Of a DNA stretch of 64,000 nt, positions 7,377 to 15,184 are shown piece after piece (within the stretch, counting starts at the first letter, position 1; every line of letters begins with the position of its first letter). The notes below the pieces were generated by a model that ran no database searches, was not told the DNA's origin, and saw nothing but the letters and a program-made list of their open reading frames with translations. Where the stretch lies: positions 124,001 to 188,000 of the forward strand of contig NZ_VLLG01000004.1 of the NCBI RefSeq assembly GCF_007830125.1, in the 5' to 3' direction. The position numbers and the translations under genes were made by a program. This DNA comes from Chitinophaga japonensis (GTDB lineage: Bacteria; Bacteroidota; Bacteroidia; Chitinophagales; Chitinophagaceae).

Positions 7377-7821
7377 TTTTGATTAAAACAAATTATTTTA
7401 ATCAAAACAACAAAATAAATCAATCTTTCAGAAAGTTGTGAAAGTTTCCCGAATTTCCCAAACAGGAAACCAGGGAAAGTTTATTCAATAAAAAACCACC
7501 TCTGCAGGGTGGTTCTTAACCAGCACCTTTATACGTGCTGGCTGCCGCCAGGCATTGCAAAGGTGGAAAGCTGCTGCGCAGGGTATTTACGCAATAATTC
7601 GGATTTTTCCCATAACGAAATAATGTAATATGAAATGAAAATCAAATAGTTATATCAGATATAGATAAAATCTATGACTGAATGCGTCCCTATTTCCTAT
7701 ATATGGTTATATATTTGCTATATATTATGAAGCTTCAATGATGAACTAAAGATTAAATCCCTGATAACCAATTGCTATACATACATTTACGCTATTAAGC
7801 ACCCGATTAAACAACCTTGAT
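7377..7821. other. Intergenic, AT-rich
   Basis: No gene. ACCACC/GGTGGT at 7497-7516 is followed on the minus strand by TTTTTTATT, an intrinsic terminator read leftward. CAGCAC/GTGCTG at 7520-7542 is a second hairpin. The AT-rich stretch 7620-7750 probably carries the promoter of the toxin-antitoxin pair. Confidence 0.5.
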
Positions 7822-8040
7822 ATGGCACACGCAATTACACTAAAACCCTCCTATACACGCAGGGCAGAGGCAAATACCCCTCCCCCTACACGTCGTGGCG
7901 GCTGGATTGAGCGGTGCATTGTTAGATTTAGAGCTAAGAAACACGCAAAAAAAATAATGCGCACTCTTCATGAAATCGAAGAAATCCACGCCGGGAGGAA
8001 AACAGCAAAATCACTCGAAGACTTCCTTAAGGACTTTTAA
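7822..8040 (+). CDS. Putative antitoxin of a type II toxin-antitoxin pair
   Basis: 72 residues. The N-terminus is Pro/Thr/Arg-rich and the C-terminal half is a basic amphipathic helix region (RFRAKKHAKKIMRTLHEIEEI) ending in KSLEDFLKDF, the layout of small RelB-like antitoxins in Bacteroidota. It directly precedes, and overlaps by about 70 bp in another frame, a RelE-type toxin gene. The role is inferred mainly from this pairing. Confidence 0.6.
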   Translation: MAHAITLKPSYTRRAEANTPPPTRRGGWIERCIVRFRAKKHAKKIMRTLHEIEEIHAGRKTAKSLEDFLKDF

Positions 8041-8377
8041 GGTTTTCACCACCGAACAATTTATCTCTGAAGCCTGTGAATTAAAGAAGAAATACCCACA
8101 CATTGGCGACGATTTCCACACCCTTTTAGCAAAGCTGAAATCAGACCCTTTTTCCGGCAATGATCCGCTCGGCAAGGATTGTTATAAAATCAGGATGAGG
8201 ATCAGCGATAAGAACTCCGGCGAACGCGACGGGGCGCGAGTGATCGTTAAGGTAAAGGTAATAGATGGGGTTGTTTACCTCATGTCTGTATACGACAAAA
8301 GCGTAAAGAGCAACCTTTATGAGGGAGAACTGGATAAAATCATTGCAAACATGGTTGCTAAACATGATGTCAGATAA
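7970..8377 (+). CDS. RelE/ParE-superfamily toxin
   Basis: Predicted mRNA-cleaving or otherwise growth-inhibiting toxin. The core after residue 24 has the superfamily pattern: helices FISEACELKKKYPHIGDDF and LLAKLKSDPFSGNDPLG, then strands CYKIRMRISD, GARVIVKVKVI and VVYLMSVYDKS. Basic residues lie on the strands. The only ATG (7970) lies inside the antitoxin gene, so the N-terminal 23 residues overlap it, and translation may start later at a non-ATG codon. Together with the preceding gene it forms a stabilisation module in a prophage. Confidence 0.75.
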   Translation: MKSKKSTPGGKQQNHSKTSLRTFKVFTTEQFISEACELKKKYPHIGDDFHTLLAKLKSDPFSGNDPLGKDCYKIRMRISDKNSGERDGARVIVKVKVIDGVVYLMSVYDKSVKSNLYEGELDKIIANMVAKHDVR

Positions 8378-8385
8378 ATAAAAAA

Positions 8386-8403
8386 CCGCCCTGTGAAGGG
8401 CGG
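8386..8403 (-). terminator. Leftward terminator of the late operon
   Basis: CCGCCC (8386-8391) and GGGCGG (8398-8403) pair. On the minus strand the stem is followed by TTTTTTATTT. It lies 86 bp beyond the endolysin stop and ends the prophage's long leftward transcript. Confidence 0.7.
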
Positions 8404-8488
8404 CTAAAACCAACCAAGTTTTATGTGAGCATGGCAAAAATAATGCCTTATACCCTGCTGCCGGGTTAATAGGATGTAAATGTTGGCG

Positions 8489-8929
8489 CTATATCCCTTC
8501 TTGCTTTAACCAAGTACGTACATCAAAGCTGGGGCAGTCCTTCCAGCCTGCCGTACCTGGTGTTAAAAAGTCCCGGTGTCCCTGGACGATGGCGCCCGGG
8601 TACCTGGCCTTCAGGATCTTCACCATAGCTTTCATTACTACCCGCTGCTCCGGCGTGCGCGTGTCCAGGGGATAACCCTGCTTGTCCACGCCGCCGATGT
8701 AGCTTACGTGTATGCTATTCTGGTTATGACCGGCCACGCCATTGGTAGCCTGGCTTTCATCGGCCAATACTTCAATATCTCCGTTGGCCCGGATGATGTA
8801 ATGATAGCCTGGATTCTTCCAGTTCATCCCGTTGGGCTTGGGCGTTCGCCAATACCGTTGAATGGCTTCCACGGTGGCATTGGGCTGCGTGGCTGTGCAG
8901 TGTATTACGATATATTTTATGGTTCGCAT
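8489..8929 (-). CDS. N-acetylmuramoyl-L-alanine amidase (endolysin)
   Basis: A 146-residue single-domain enzyme of the Amidase_2 / T7-lysozyme type that cuts the bond between muramic acid and the peptide stem. Zinc ligands are visible: His10 in YIVIHCTAT, His118 in VQGHRDF and Cys132 in WKDCPSF. The motif GYHYIIRANG (41-50) is also typical. No signal peptide is present, so release needs the holin encoded at 12520-13005. It is the last gene of the late operon and its start overlaps the preceding gene by 13 bp. Confidence 0.92.
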   Translation of the reverse strand: MRTIKYIVIHCTATQPNATVEAIQRYWRTPKPNGMNWKNPGYHYIIRANGDIEVLADESQATNGVAGHNQNSIHVSYIGGVDKQGYPLDTRTPEQRVVMKAMVKILKARYPGAIVQGHRDFLTPGTAGWKDCPSFDVRTWLKQEGI

Positions 8930-9366
8930 ATGTAATATTTTATCTTGCTCTGTATCGGGGCCTTATCTTGTCGTGGCCTGCTGGGGACGTTCCAAGAACC
9001 GCCGCCCGCAGGCCCGGCACACTTCCAGCCAGCAGCCGAAAGAGAGGTTCCCGGCTCTGTATCCAGCGTATATGTGATAAGTTTCGTATATCCCATCGCT
9101 CGTGCTGCCCGCCAACATGCAGCGTACAGCATGCTACATACATTCTTGGTCCCATCACTACACAGCCTCGTCACTTCAGCCGTTAGGCCATCATCAAGGT
9201 ATCTACTAACAGGACGCCCAACCACTGCAACCCCTGCAATGGAATCGCCTTTTTTTGCAGCTATTGAGAATTTATGGCCCTGTGGCACCGAATGGTGACG
9301 GTGATGCTGAACGATGTAGGCGCATGCCTCACGAAAAGTGACAGGCACTATCTTCAGTCCGCTCAT
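8917..9366 (-). CDS. XF1762-like phage protein with GNAT-like fold
   Basis: 149 residues, beginning KIVPVTFREACAYIVQHHRHH with a cluster of histidines, then FSIAAKKGDSIAGVAVVGRPVS and EVTRLCSDGTKNVCSMLYAACWRAARAMGY. The strand-plus-helix order and the V/GRPVSR turn resemble acetyltransferase-like proteins found in many phages next to lysis genes. The function is unproven. It overlaps both neighbours (4 bp and 13 bp), so translation is coupled to spanin and endolysin. Confidence 0.6.
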   Translation of the reverse strand: MSGLKIVPVTFREACAYIVQHHRHHSVPQGHKFSIAAKKGDSIAGVAVVGRPVSRYLDDGLTAEVTRLCSDGTKNVCSMLYAACWRAARAMGYTKLITYTLDTEPGTSLSAAGWKCAGPAGGGSWNVPSRPRQDKAPIQSKIKYYICEP

Positions 9367-9866
9367 GCTATCAACTTTTTAACCAATCCTAAAATTGGAT
9401 TGCGGAACGTCCAGCCAGCCAGAAGCACCACCCCTGCAAGCGCGTAATAAGCCCATTTCTGCCACTTATCGCCCCTGACCGTGGCTTCGTTCGCCTTCCG
9501 GACAAAGTATGCGCTATCGGCTTGCAGGGCACGCACATGGGCGGTGTTCTCCACCTTCACCACACTATCCCGGTACACGGTCTGCGTTACTACCTTCACT
9601 GGTGGGCACGGCTGCTCATATTGTACCGGCACGCTGGTGCCATCCGGGCACGGAATAGTATCATGGATTACCACCTGCCCACCGGGCACCGTGATGGTGT
9701 CATGTTCTACTCGCTCCGTCACGGTAGTGATGGTCTTCACGGGATATTCGTCCGCACAATACCGTGCGCTGGCCGCCGGGTGATCATTCAGCCATCCAGT
9801 AACGCGGCCCGCCGTCATGCAGCCGGACAAGGCCGCCAGTAATAAAAAAGCTACTATCTGTTTCAT
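9363..9866 (-). CDS. Probable unimolecular spanin (u-spanin)
   Basis: 167 residues. The N-terminus is a lipoprotein signal, MKQIVAFLLLAALSGC, with lipobox cysteine 16. A middle region rich in Val/Thr strands follows (residues about 45-110), then a short helix and one C-terminal membrane helix (YYALAGVVLLAGWTF, about 145-160) with a basic cytoplasmic tail. A protein tethered to the outer membrane by lipid and to the inner membrane by a C-terminal helix is the defining layout of phage T1-type u-spanins, which fuse the membranes in the last step of lysis. It sits two genes from the endolysin. There is no sequence motif to prove it. Confidence 0.65.
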   Translation of the reverse strand: MKQIVAFLLLAALSGCMTAGRVTGWLNDHPAASARYCADEYPVKTITTVTERVEHDTITVPGGQVVIHDTIPCPDGTSVPVQYEQPCPPVKVVTQTVYRDSVVKVENTAHVRALQADSAYFVRKANEATVRGDKWQKWAYYALAGVVLLAGWTFRNPILGLVKKLIA

Positions 9867-11707
9867 ATATTTCGTGTTATTCTCATTGCATTTAAATATC
9901 CCACTTCATGATTCCCATCTATGGGCAGGCGCCGATATACCGCCAGGAGTAGCACCCCGTTGGCATCTGCCTGCATGTCCTGGTAGGTTACCAGGTTGGC
10001 GGTGTTCCCTTTTACATCGAAGTCATGTACCAGGTACGAACCGTTTGCGTCAACCAGGGTATAGTCGCATAGCCGCGTGGCGAAGGAAACGCCGGCAGCA
10101 TCCCGGCTGCCCAATATCTCAATCAGCGGGACCACCTCACCGGGATTAAACCCACTGATACGGACGTTTTCATTCCCCGGCGTGTAGGTATTGCTGTAGG
10201 TAAAGAAGAATGACCGGGTGACCTCAGCATTGAAAGCAAACACCGGGTTAGGGGTATCTTCCCCGTTTACGTCACTGGCGGTTGTTCCTCCCAGGTTACC
10301 CCACAGGTTGGTAGCAACCGTGTCAACCGTAATGCCGTTGTGGCTGCCCGACAAAACGGCCAAGTGGGGCTGGCCGGCTATCGTTTCCCAACCAGGTATA
10401 TCTGCCGGCGAAGCACAAAAATTGAATTGAGAAACAGCGGCGGAAACGGCCCCCACCGTTATGTTCACATCATCGCTACCGGATGCCCCCCAGTTGTCCG
10501 TAACCGTTAGCCGTAATGTATAGGATTGGCCGTCCGCCAAGCCGTTAACCGTCACCGTAGGTGTATTGGCGTCCTGCAGAGTGAGGCCGGCGCCTGAAAT
10601 AACGGTCCACAGGTAGCTGACAATTGTGCCGTCAGTATCGCTGCCGGAGCCGTTGAGCACCACGGACGTGTTGCCTGCCGGCAGGTTTTGATCTGGCCCG
10701 GCATTCGCAGTAGGGACTGCGTTCATTATCTGCACAATGTTGCTGTAAGCTGTATAGCTACCATCCTTCAGTGCCGCCCGCATTCGGTAATATCCTGGTT
10801 GTTTGGCGAATGTTTTACGGATTACCTGCTGATCAACTACCTGATCAAACAGCCCCCACCCCCCGGCGCCATCATCCGACCGGTCAAGGTCAAACCGTAG
10901 ATAGGCTGTATTTGCGCGTAGTTCCCGGTCCAGGACCGCAAACATGGCGTCTGCCTGCTTTGTCGTACCCTGCGGGCTCAGGTGAATGTGGTCACTCTGG
11001 AAATCGGGACCGAACGGATCTTCCAGTATGTCCCATAACCGAAACAGAACATAAGGGAATGCCGCAGTCCATAGGACATTCTCTGCCGCTAACCGGGCCA
11101 GTAGGTTGGCATCATAATCCCCGCGCCGGATCGGAGAATGAACGAAGAATTTCCCTTTGGCAGCAGCAGCTATTGTCTGCAGGTTGGCCGTGGCCTGCTC
11201 CGGGGTATTATATTGCGCGTCATTGGTAGGCCCCACCAGGATTATAATGTCCGGGTTGTAGGAGTTGGCGGCATCAATGTTACGATCAGGCAGCCCCCCA
11301 AGCTCCGTAGGCAGCCAGTGATCTGTGTATTCCCCGGGAACGCCCAGGTTGTGAATAGTAGCGCCACCCCAGTTATCATTAATCAACTGCTGCAGCTTAT
11401 ACTGCATGGTGTCAGGTGGGGACAGGTTTAGGCTGACCGCATGGCTGCTGCCGATTATCACTATAACCGGGTTATTCTTCAGGGTGTCATTATACCCCCA
11501 CGTTAACTGCATACTGCTGCCGGTGCTTCGCCCAAACAATAGCGGCCCTGTATCCCGTAGGATAGGATATGTTGCTCCGTTCGCTTTAACAATATCGCCC
11601 TCACGAAAAAGGTAGGCGCCTGTCTCCTTTAGGTACAGCTCATGCAACATAGCATCATAGACGGTAGCCCCGTGCTTTATGTGTAACCTCTTTGCCATCT
11701 TACCCAA
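9863..11707 (-). CDS. Tail fibre-like protein with SGNH hydrolase and PKD-type domains
   Basis: 614 residues. Residues about 80-270 form an SGNH/GDSL-like esterase: IVIIGSSHA (nucleophile block), a glycine block near GVPGEYTD, GPTNDAQ, and the terminal DHIHLSPQG with Asp/His. Residues about 331-418 are a PKD/REJ-like beta sandwich (TANAGPDQNLPAG, VSYLWTVISG, LRLTVTDNWGASG). The C-terminus is a beta-rich domain. Such a combination would trim acetyl groups or other esters from surface polysaccharide during adsorption. It overlaps the spanin gene by 4 bp and the fibre gene upstream by 8 bp. Confidence 0.75.
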   Translation of the reverse strand: MGKMAKRLHIKHGATVYDAMLHELYLKETGAYLFREGDIVKANGATYPILRDTGPLLFGRSTGSSMQLTWGYNDTLKNNPVIVIIGSSHAVSLNLSPPDTMQYKLQQLINDNWGGATIHNLGVPGEYTDHWLPTELGGLPDRNIDAANSYNPDIIILVGPTNDAQYNTPEQATANLQTIAAAAKGKFFVHSPIRRGDYDANLLARLAAENVLWTAAFPYVLFRLWDILEDPFGPDFQSDHIHLSPQGTTKQADAMFAVLDRELRANTAYLRFDLDRSDDGAGGWGLFDQVVDQQVIRKTFAKQPGYYRMRAALKDGSYTAYSNIVQIMNAVPTANAGPDQNLPAGNTSVVLNGSGSDTDGTIVSYLWTVISGAGLTLQDANTPTVTVNGLADGQSYTLRLTVTDNWGASGSDDVNITVGAVSAAVSQFNFCASPADIPGWETIAGQPHLAVLSGSHNGITVDTVATNLWGNLGGTTASDVNGEDTPNPVFAFNAEVTRSFFFTYSNTYTPGNENVRISGFNPGEVVPLIEILGSRDAAGVSFATRLCDYTLVDANGSYLVHDFDVKGNTANLVTYQDMQADANGVLLLAVYRRLPIDGNHEVGYLNAMRITRNI

Positions 11708-12137
11708 TTATGAAGATTGTCCCATCAGGGTATCCTGAAATATCCGAGGGCATTGTTTCCGCAACCACGATCTGCGGGGTACCCTGCAGATCAGCATATT
11801 GGCCCGATGTTGCCACGGGAGCCAGATCAGCCGTGTTTGCCTTTTCCGCTAGAGCTGCCGCAGTAGCGGTACTGATCGGCTTATCCGCGTCACTGGTATT
11901 GTCCACGGCGCCCAGCCCTACATCTGCTTTTGTCAATGTTACGAGGCCACCACGGCCATTCACTGATTGAACAGGCGCGGCCGCGGCAGCACCGGCTGCA
12001 TCCACCTTCGTTTCATTCAGCACGCGTCCCTGATTGGCCGACAATGCGGCCGTGGTGCTGGAAGATGTCAGGTTATCAATGACCTGAACACTGCCACCAC
12101 CTCCGAACGTTCCTACTATGATCTTTACGATTTCCAT
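11700..12137 (-). CDS. Short fibre/stalk protein
   Basis: 145 residues with the low-complexity pattern of trimeric tail fibres: a Gly-rich start, SSSTTAALSANQGRVLNE, a central GRGGLVTLTKADVGLGAVDN block typical of phage fibre shafts, then Ala-rich heptads. No catalytic motif. It lies between the SGNH protein and a small structural protein with 1-8 bp overlaps, so it belongs to the adsorption module. Confidence 0.7.
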   Translation of the reverse strand: MEIVKIIVGTFGGGGSVQVIDNLTSSSTTAALSANQGRVLNETKVDAAGAAAAAPVQSVNGRGGLVTLTKADVGLGAVDNTSDADKPISTATAAALAEKANTADLAPVATSGQYADLQGTPQIVVAETMPSDISGYPDGTIFIIG

Positions 12138-12514
12138 TACTCTGTTATGTTTGGTTCTACGATAAAAGAGCCCCTCACCGGTATACCGGCTTCCGTTTCA
12201 CTGGCCACTACCAGCATGTCATACCGGTACGCGCCCGCGGCCAGGTTATCAGCAGCATATGCTTTATCCATCTTCAGCACAGTAGGGGCGCCGGTAGTTG
12301 GATTGTTGGCTATTTCAAAGCCGGCGCCTATGCTCATCTGCTTGACCTTTACCCCCACGCCGTTTACAATGTCCATCCTGACATCTACCAGGGTGGTGAG
12401 GTCGATGGCCGTTGTTTCAGTTTCGTAGAACTCGAAACCGAAAGGTGGATAGCTGGCCATCCGCTGTACTTTGATGGTCAAATCCGCTGCTATTACGTTG
12501 CTCAGTGTTGCCAT
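12137..12514 (-). CDS. Hypothetical phage structural protein (125 aa)
   Basis: I recognise no family. It reads as mostly beta strand, with repeated Val/Thr/Ile stretches and no signal or membrane segment. Its stop overlaps the next fibre gene's start by one base and it starts 6 bp after the holin gene. The position suggests a baseplate or fibre-associated beta-sandwich protein. Confidence 0.6.
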   Translation of the reverse strand: MATLSNVIAADLTIKVQRMASYPPFGFEFYETETTAIDLTTLVDVRMDIVNGVGVKVKQMSIGAGFEIANNPTTGAPTVLKMDKAYAADNLAAGAYRYDMLVVASETEAGIPVRGSFIVEPNITE

Positions 12515-12519
12515 GGTCG

Positions 12520-13005
12520 TTATTTTTCTTTGCCGGCTGCCTGGTTCAGCGGTGATTTTTTAATCGCCAGTGTCAGCAGCTTCAGGATGGGCGCAATAAA
12601 GTACCTGGAAAACGGGCTACTATTGTCGATGGCGTACAGGTTCTCAAATATGCTCGTTGCCTCGATGTAGATCAGCAATATCAGCAACGCACTGTTGACG
12701 TAGCCTACGATGGCACTGTCCTTCTGCATCGTGTTGGCCAGGATGATCCCCACCGCAATGGCGCCGGCATACTGCGTGAATTTGATCACTGTTTTCCTAT
12801 ACCCGGAGCTGGTGCGGGCCTGCTTCAGCACCACGGCCTTGACTACGCCGGTAATCAGGTCCAGGAGCATGGAGATAAACACCCACGCCAGGAGGTTGGC
12901 GTCCGGCAGGAATATTACTTTGAAGAATGCCAAGCCTCCTGCGGCGGCGAGCAATTCTGTTGTGAGTCGTTCTTTCATGACTATTTGCGTTTTAATCTGC
13001 TCCAA
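12520..13005 (-). CDS. Phage holin
   Basis: 161 residues with three to four hydrophobic helices (GGLAFFKVIFLPDANLLAWVF, FISMLLDLITGVVKAVV, YAGAIAVGIILANTM, VNSALLILLIYIEATSIF) and a basic C-terminal tail. The DLITGVVKA motif followed by a charged loop is typical of the toxin-secretion/lysis holin family found in Bacteroidota prophages. It would permeabilise the inner membrane to release the amidase. It lies within the fibre block rather than beside the endolysin, so the lysis genes are split. Confidence 0.82.
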   Translation of the reverse strand: MEQIKTQIVMKERLTTELLAAAGGLAFFKVIFLPDANLLAWVFISMLLDLITGVVKAVVLKQARTSSGYRKTVIKFTQYAGAIAVGIILANTMQKDSAIVGYVNSALLILLIYIEATSIFENLYAIDNSSPFSRYFIAPILKLLTLAIKKSPLNQAAGKEK

Positions 13006-15157
13006 TTAAATACCAGGTGCCTCCAACATTCTGCACCATGAACCGGCTATACGCGCTTAATGCCGCATTGTTGGCGTTACTGTATGTTGCTCCCTTATAA
13101 GTGATTGCCGGGGTCCAGTTCATGCCGTTGCTCGTTGGATTGGCCGCCTCTTCTACGAGCACATAGATGGTGCCGCTCCCGCCTGTAAGGGTGATGGTAG
13201 GGTTTCCCGTGGTGGCCTGGCTGATGATGGTGTAGTCATTAACGGTAGTTGTTGTGCTGGCCGTAATTGTACGAACCCCCAATGATACACCCCCGGAATT
13301 AGTGCGACCGCTCACGTCAAGGGCGATGTTTGCGCCGGCATCTTTATTGATCCCGACGCCTCCTGTGCCATTGCCAGCATTCAGTCTGAATACGCTTGCA
13401 TTCAGTATCATTGGCACCGTATTCCCACTGGTGCTATTCCTGGTGTTGAATGTAACGAAACTGCTTGTCGGGGATACATCGAATTGCGCATCATCATATG
13501 AGACGACAAAAGGTGCAGCAATGCCATAGTTGGATGAGATTTCACTCCCCACTGCCAGCCAGCCAATTGACGATAGCCGCATTGTTTCGCTTGTGGTTGT
13601 TGTTCCTGTGTTTGTATAGAAGCTAAGCCGGGTTGGATATGAGCTTAAATCTGTCCAAGCGGCATCTGCTTGCGCTGCAATCTGCGCACCGGGTTTTGGG
13701 TTTATGAACCCAACACCACTAGTATTACCGTCCCCATCGAATAATATGCGACCTAATGGATAGTCTGCCTGATCCGGTAATCCGGATTGCATCAGGCGTA
13801 AACGACCGCCCCCAGATAATGAGGGGCCACCAGGGTTCCTGATTATCTGTCCCGCGTCAGCATTCAAGTAAAATCTTGAATTGGATAGGTCAGGGCTTGT
13901 TGAACCGATAGAAACGCCAGCCCCAAAGATAGCATTACCGTTGCTTCTAATGAGAGTAAGAGCATCACCTATTGATGCCCCAGCGTCATTGCGCCGATTG
14001 AAAGAGATATCATAGCCTGAATTACTTCCGCCTTCGGCATTGATCCCCCTCACTATCCACCTAAGTGTGGCTCCCGCATTCATTAAGGAATACCCGGCAC
14101 TACCAGGGTCTATAGTAGATTGGAATGCAGCAGCCCTTATGGTATTGGTTGTGATGGCTCCTATGTCTGTTACTTGCTGAAGGTTTGGGGTGTTAGTTAC
14201 TCCTGTATTAGTAACGGTGAAATTCGGATATGTACCGGTTACACTGATCCCAGTTCCGGCCGTTAATCCCACTACCTGGTCCGGTGCGCTGTTGGTGATT
14301 ACGCCAGTAGTGTTGTTATACGATATACCTGTACCAGCGCTAAGCGCCCCCCGCGCCCGCGCATTCGTAAAATATAGATTGCTCCCCTCCGTTACCTGCG
14401 ATGTAGTATAGTCCCCGCTCTGCGCTGTCACTGCCCCGGTGCGGCCGAACACGCTGGTAACAGCATTATTGTTATCCACTTTCCCCCAGGATGATCCGTT
14501 GCTTATTACCCAATCCCCAGGTTGCAGATTAAGGCTCTGCTGCGTGCCGCCCACACTGACAACATAATACCAGCCTTTGTTGCCACTGGCCGCTGTCGGG
14601 AGTGCTGGGGTGTTGGTTGAAGCGTTATATGTTCCCTGGTAGTTCACAGCACCCAGCAGGCTTTCAGGTATCTGGGATAACGGGACCTTGCTGGACGCAT
14701 CCAGTGTGGCAACTCCGTTAGCGGTGCCCTTCTGCGAAAGCGGCACCGCATCCGTGATACCATACCCTGCCAATGTCGTGGGCCGTCCCGTGATCTTGCT
14801 CCATGCCAGGCCTGTGATCCAGGACGGGTTGCTATATGACCCGGAAAGGAGGGGGTAGCGGGCGTCGCTTTCTGTTTTGGTGTAGTACCCGGAAAGGTCA
14901 GTAGCGCCGCTGCCGATCTTTAGCCATCGCAAGCCGTTGCTGAAGTAATGGGCTGTGTCACCAGGCTGCTGCCGGAATACTACCGCACCTTTGTACATAA
15001 CAGCGGGGTAGCCGGTAGTATCTGAGGTGTTAATCCAGAGTAGCTTATCCACTCTTAAAAGGTCATACCATTGCGGCACCGCATTGTGGTAAGTGAATTG
15101 TGCCCATGTAGGCAGGAAAGCGCATATTAGCGACAGGGTAACAAACAATTTTTTCAT
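12992..15157 (-). CDS. Long tail fibre protein with an apparent Sec signal peptide
   Basis: 721 residues. The body has the hallmarks of a trimeric fibre: GYYTKTESDARYPLLSG, repeated TGxITN and ASSKVPLSQI segments, NLYFTNARARGALSAG, and a C-terminal beta region with GNPTITLTGGSGTIYV. Unusually, the N-terminus is a textbook signal peptide, MKKLFVTLSLICAFLPTWAQ, with likely cleavage after TWA or AQ. A cytoplasmically assembled fibre should not have one. Host cell-surface proteins of this family in Bacteroidota do, so the gene may descend from one. It overlaps the holin gene by 14 bp. Confidence 0.75.
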   Translation of the reverse strand: MKKLFVTLSLICAFLPTWAQFTYHNAVPQWYDLLRVDKLLWINTSDTTGYPAVMYKGAVVFRQQPGDTAHYFSNGLRWLKIGSGATDLSGYYTKTESDARYPLLSGSYSNPSWITGLAWSKITGRPTTLAGYGITDAVPLSQKGTANGVATLDASSKVPLSQIPESLLGAVNYQGTYNASTNTPALPTAASGNKGWYYVVSVGGTQQSLNLQPGDWVISNGSSWGKVDNNNAVTSVFGRTGAVTAQSGDYTTSQVTEGSNLYFTNARARGALSAGTGISYNNTTGVITNSAPDQVVGLTAGTGISVTGTYPNFTVTNTGVTNTPNLQQVTDIGAITTNTIRAAAFQSTIDPGSAGYSLMNAGATLRWIVRGINAEGGSNSGYDISFNRRNDAGASIGDALTLIRSNGNAIFGAGVSIGSTSPDLSNSRFYLNADAGQIIRNPGGPSLSGGGRLRLMQSGLPDQADYPLGRILFDGDGNTSGVGFINPKPGAQIAAQADAAWTDLSSYPTRLSFYTNTGTTTTSETMRLSSIGWLAVGSEISSNYGIAAPFVVSYDDAQFDVSPTSSFVTFNTRNSTSGNTVPMILNASVFRLNAGNGTGGVGINKDAGANIALDVSGRTNSGGVSLGVRTITASTTTTVNDYTIISQATTGNPTITLTGGSGTIYVLVEEAANPTSNGMNWTPAITYKGATYSNANNAALSAYSRFMVQNVGGTWYLIGAD

Positions 15158-15184
15158 CTTATAAAATTAAGTTCCTTTGTTATT

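Noticed and set aside
8141..8437. 98-codon frame opposite the RelE-type toxin
   Set aside because: Shadow of the toxin gene; the terminator at 8386-8403 lies inside it.
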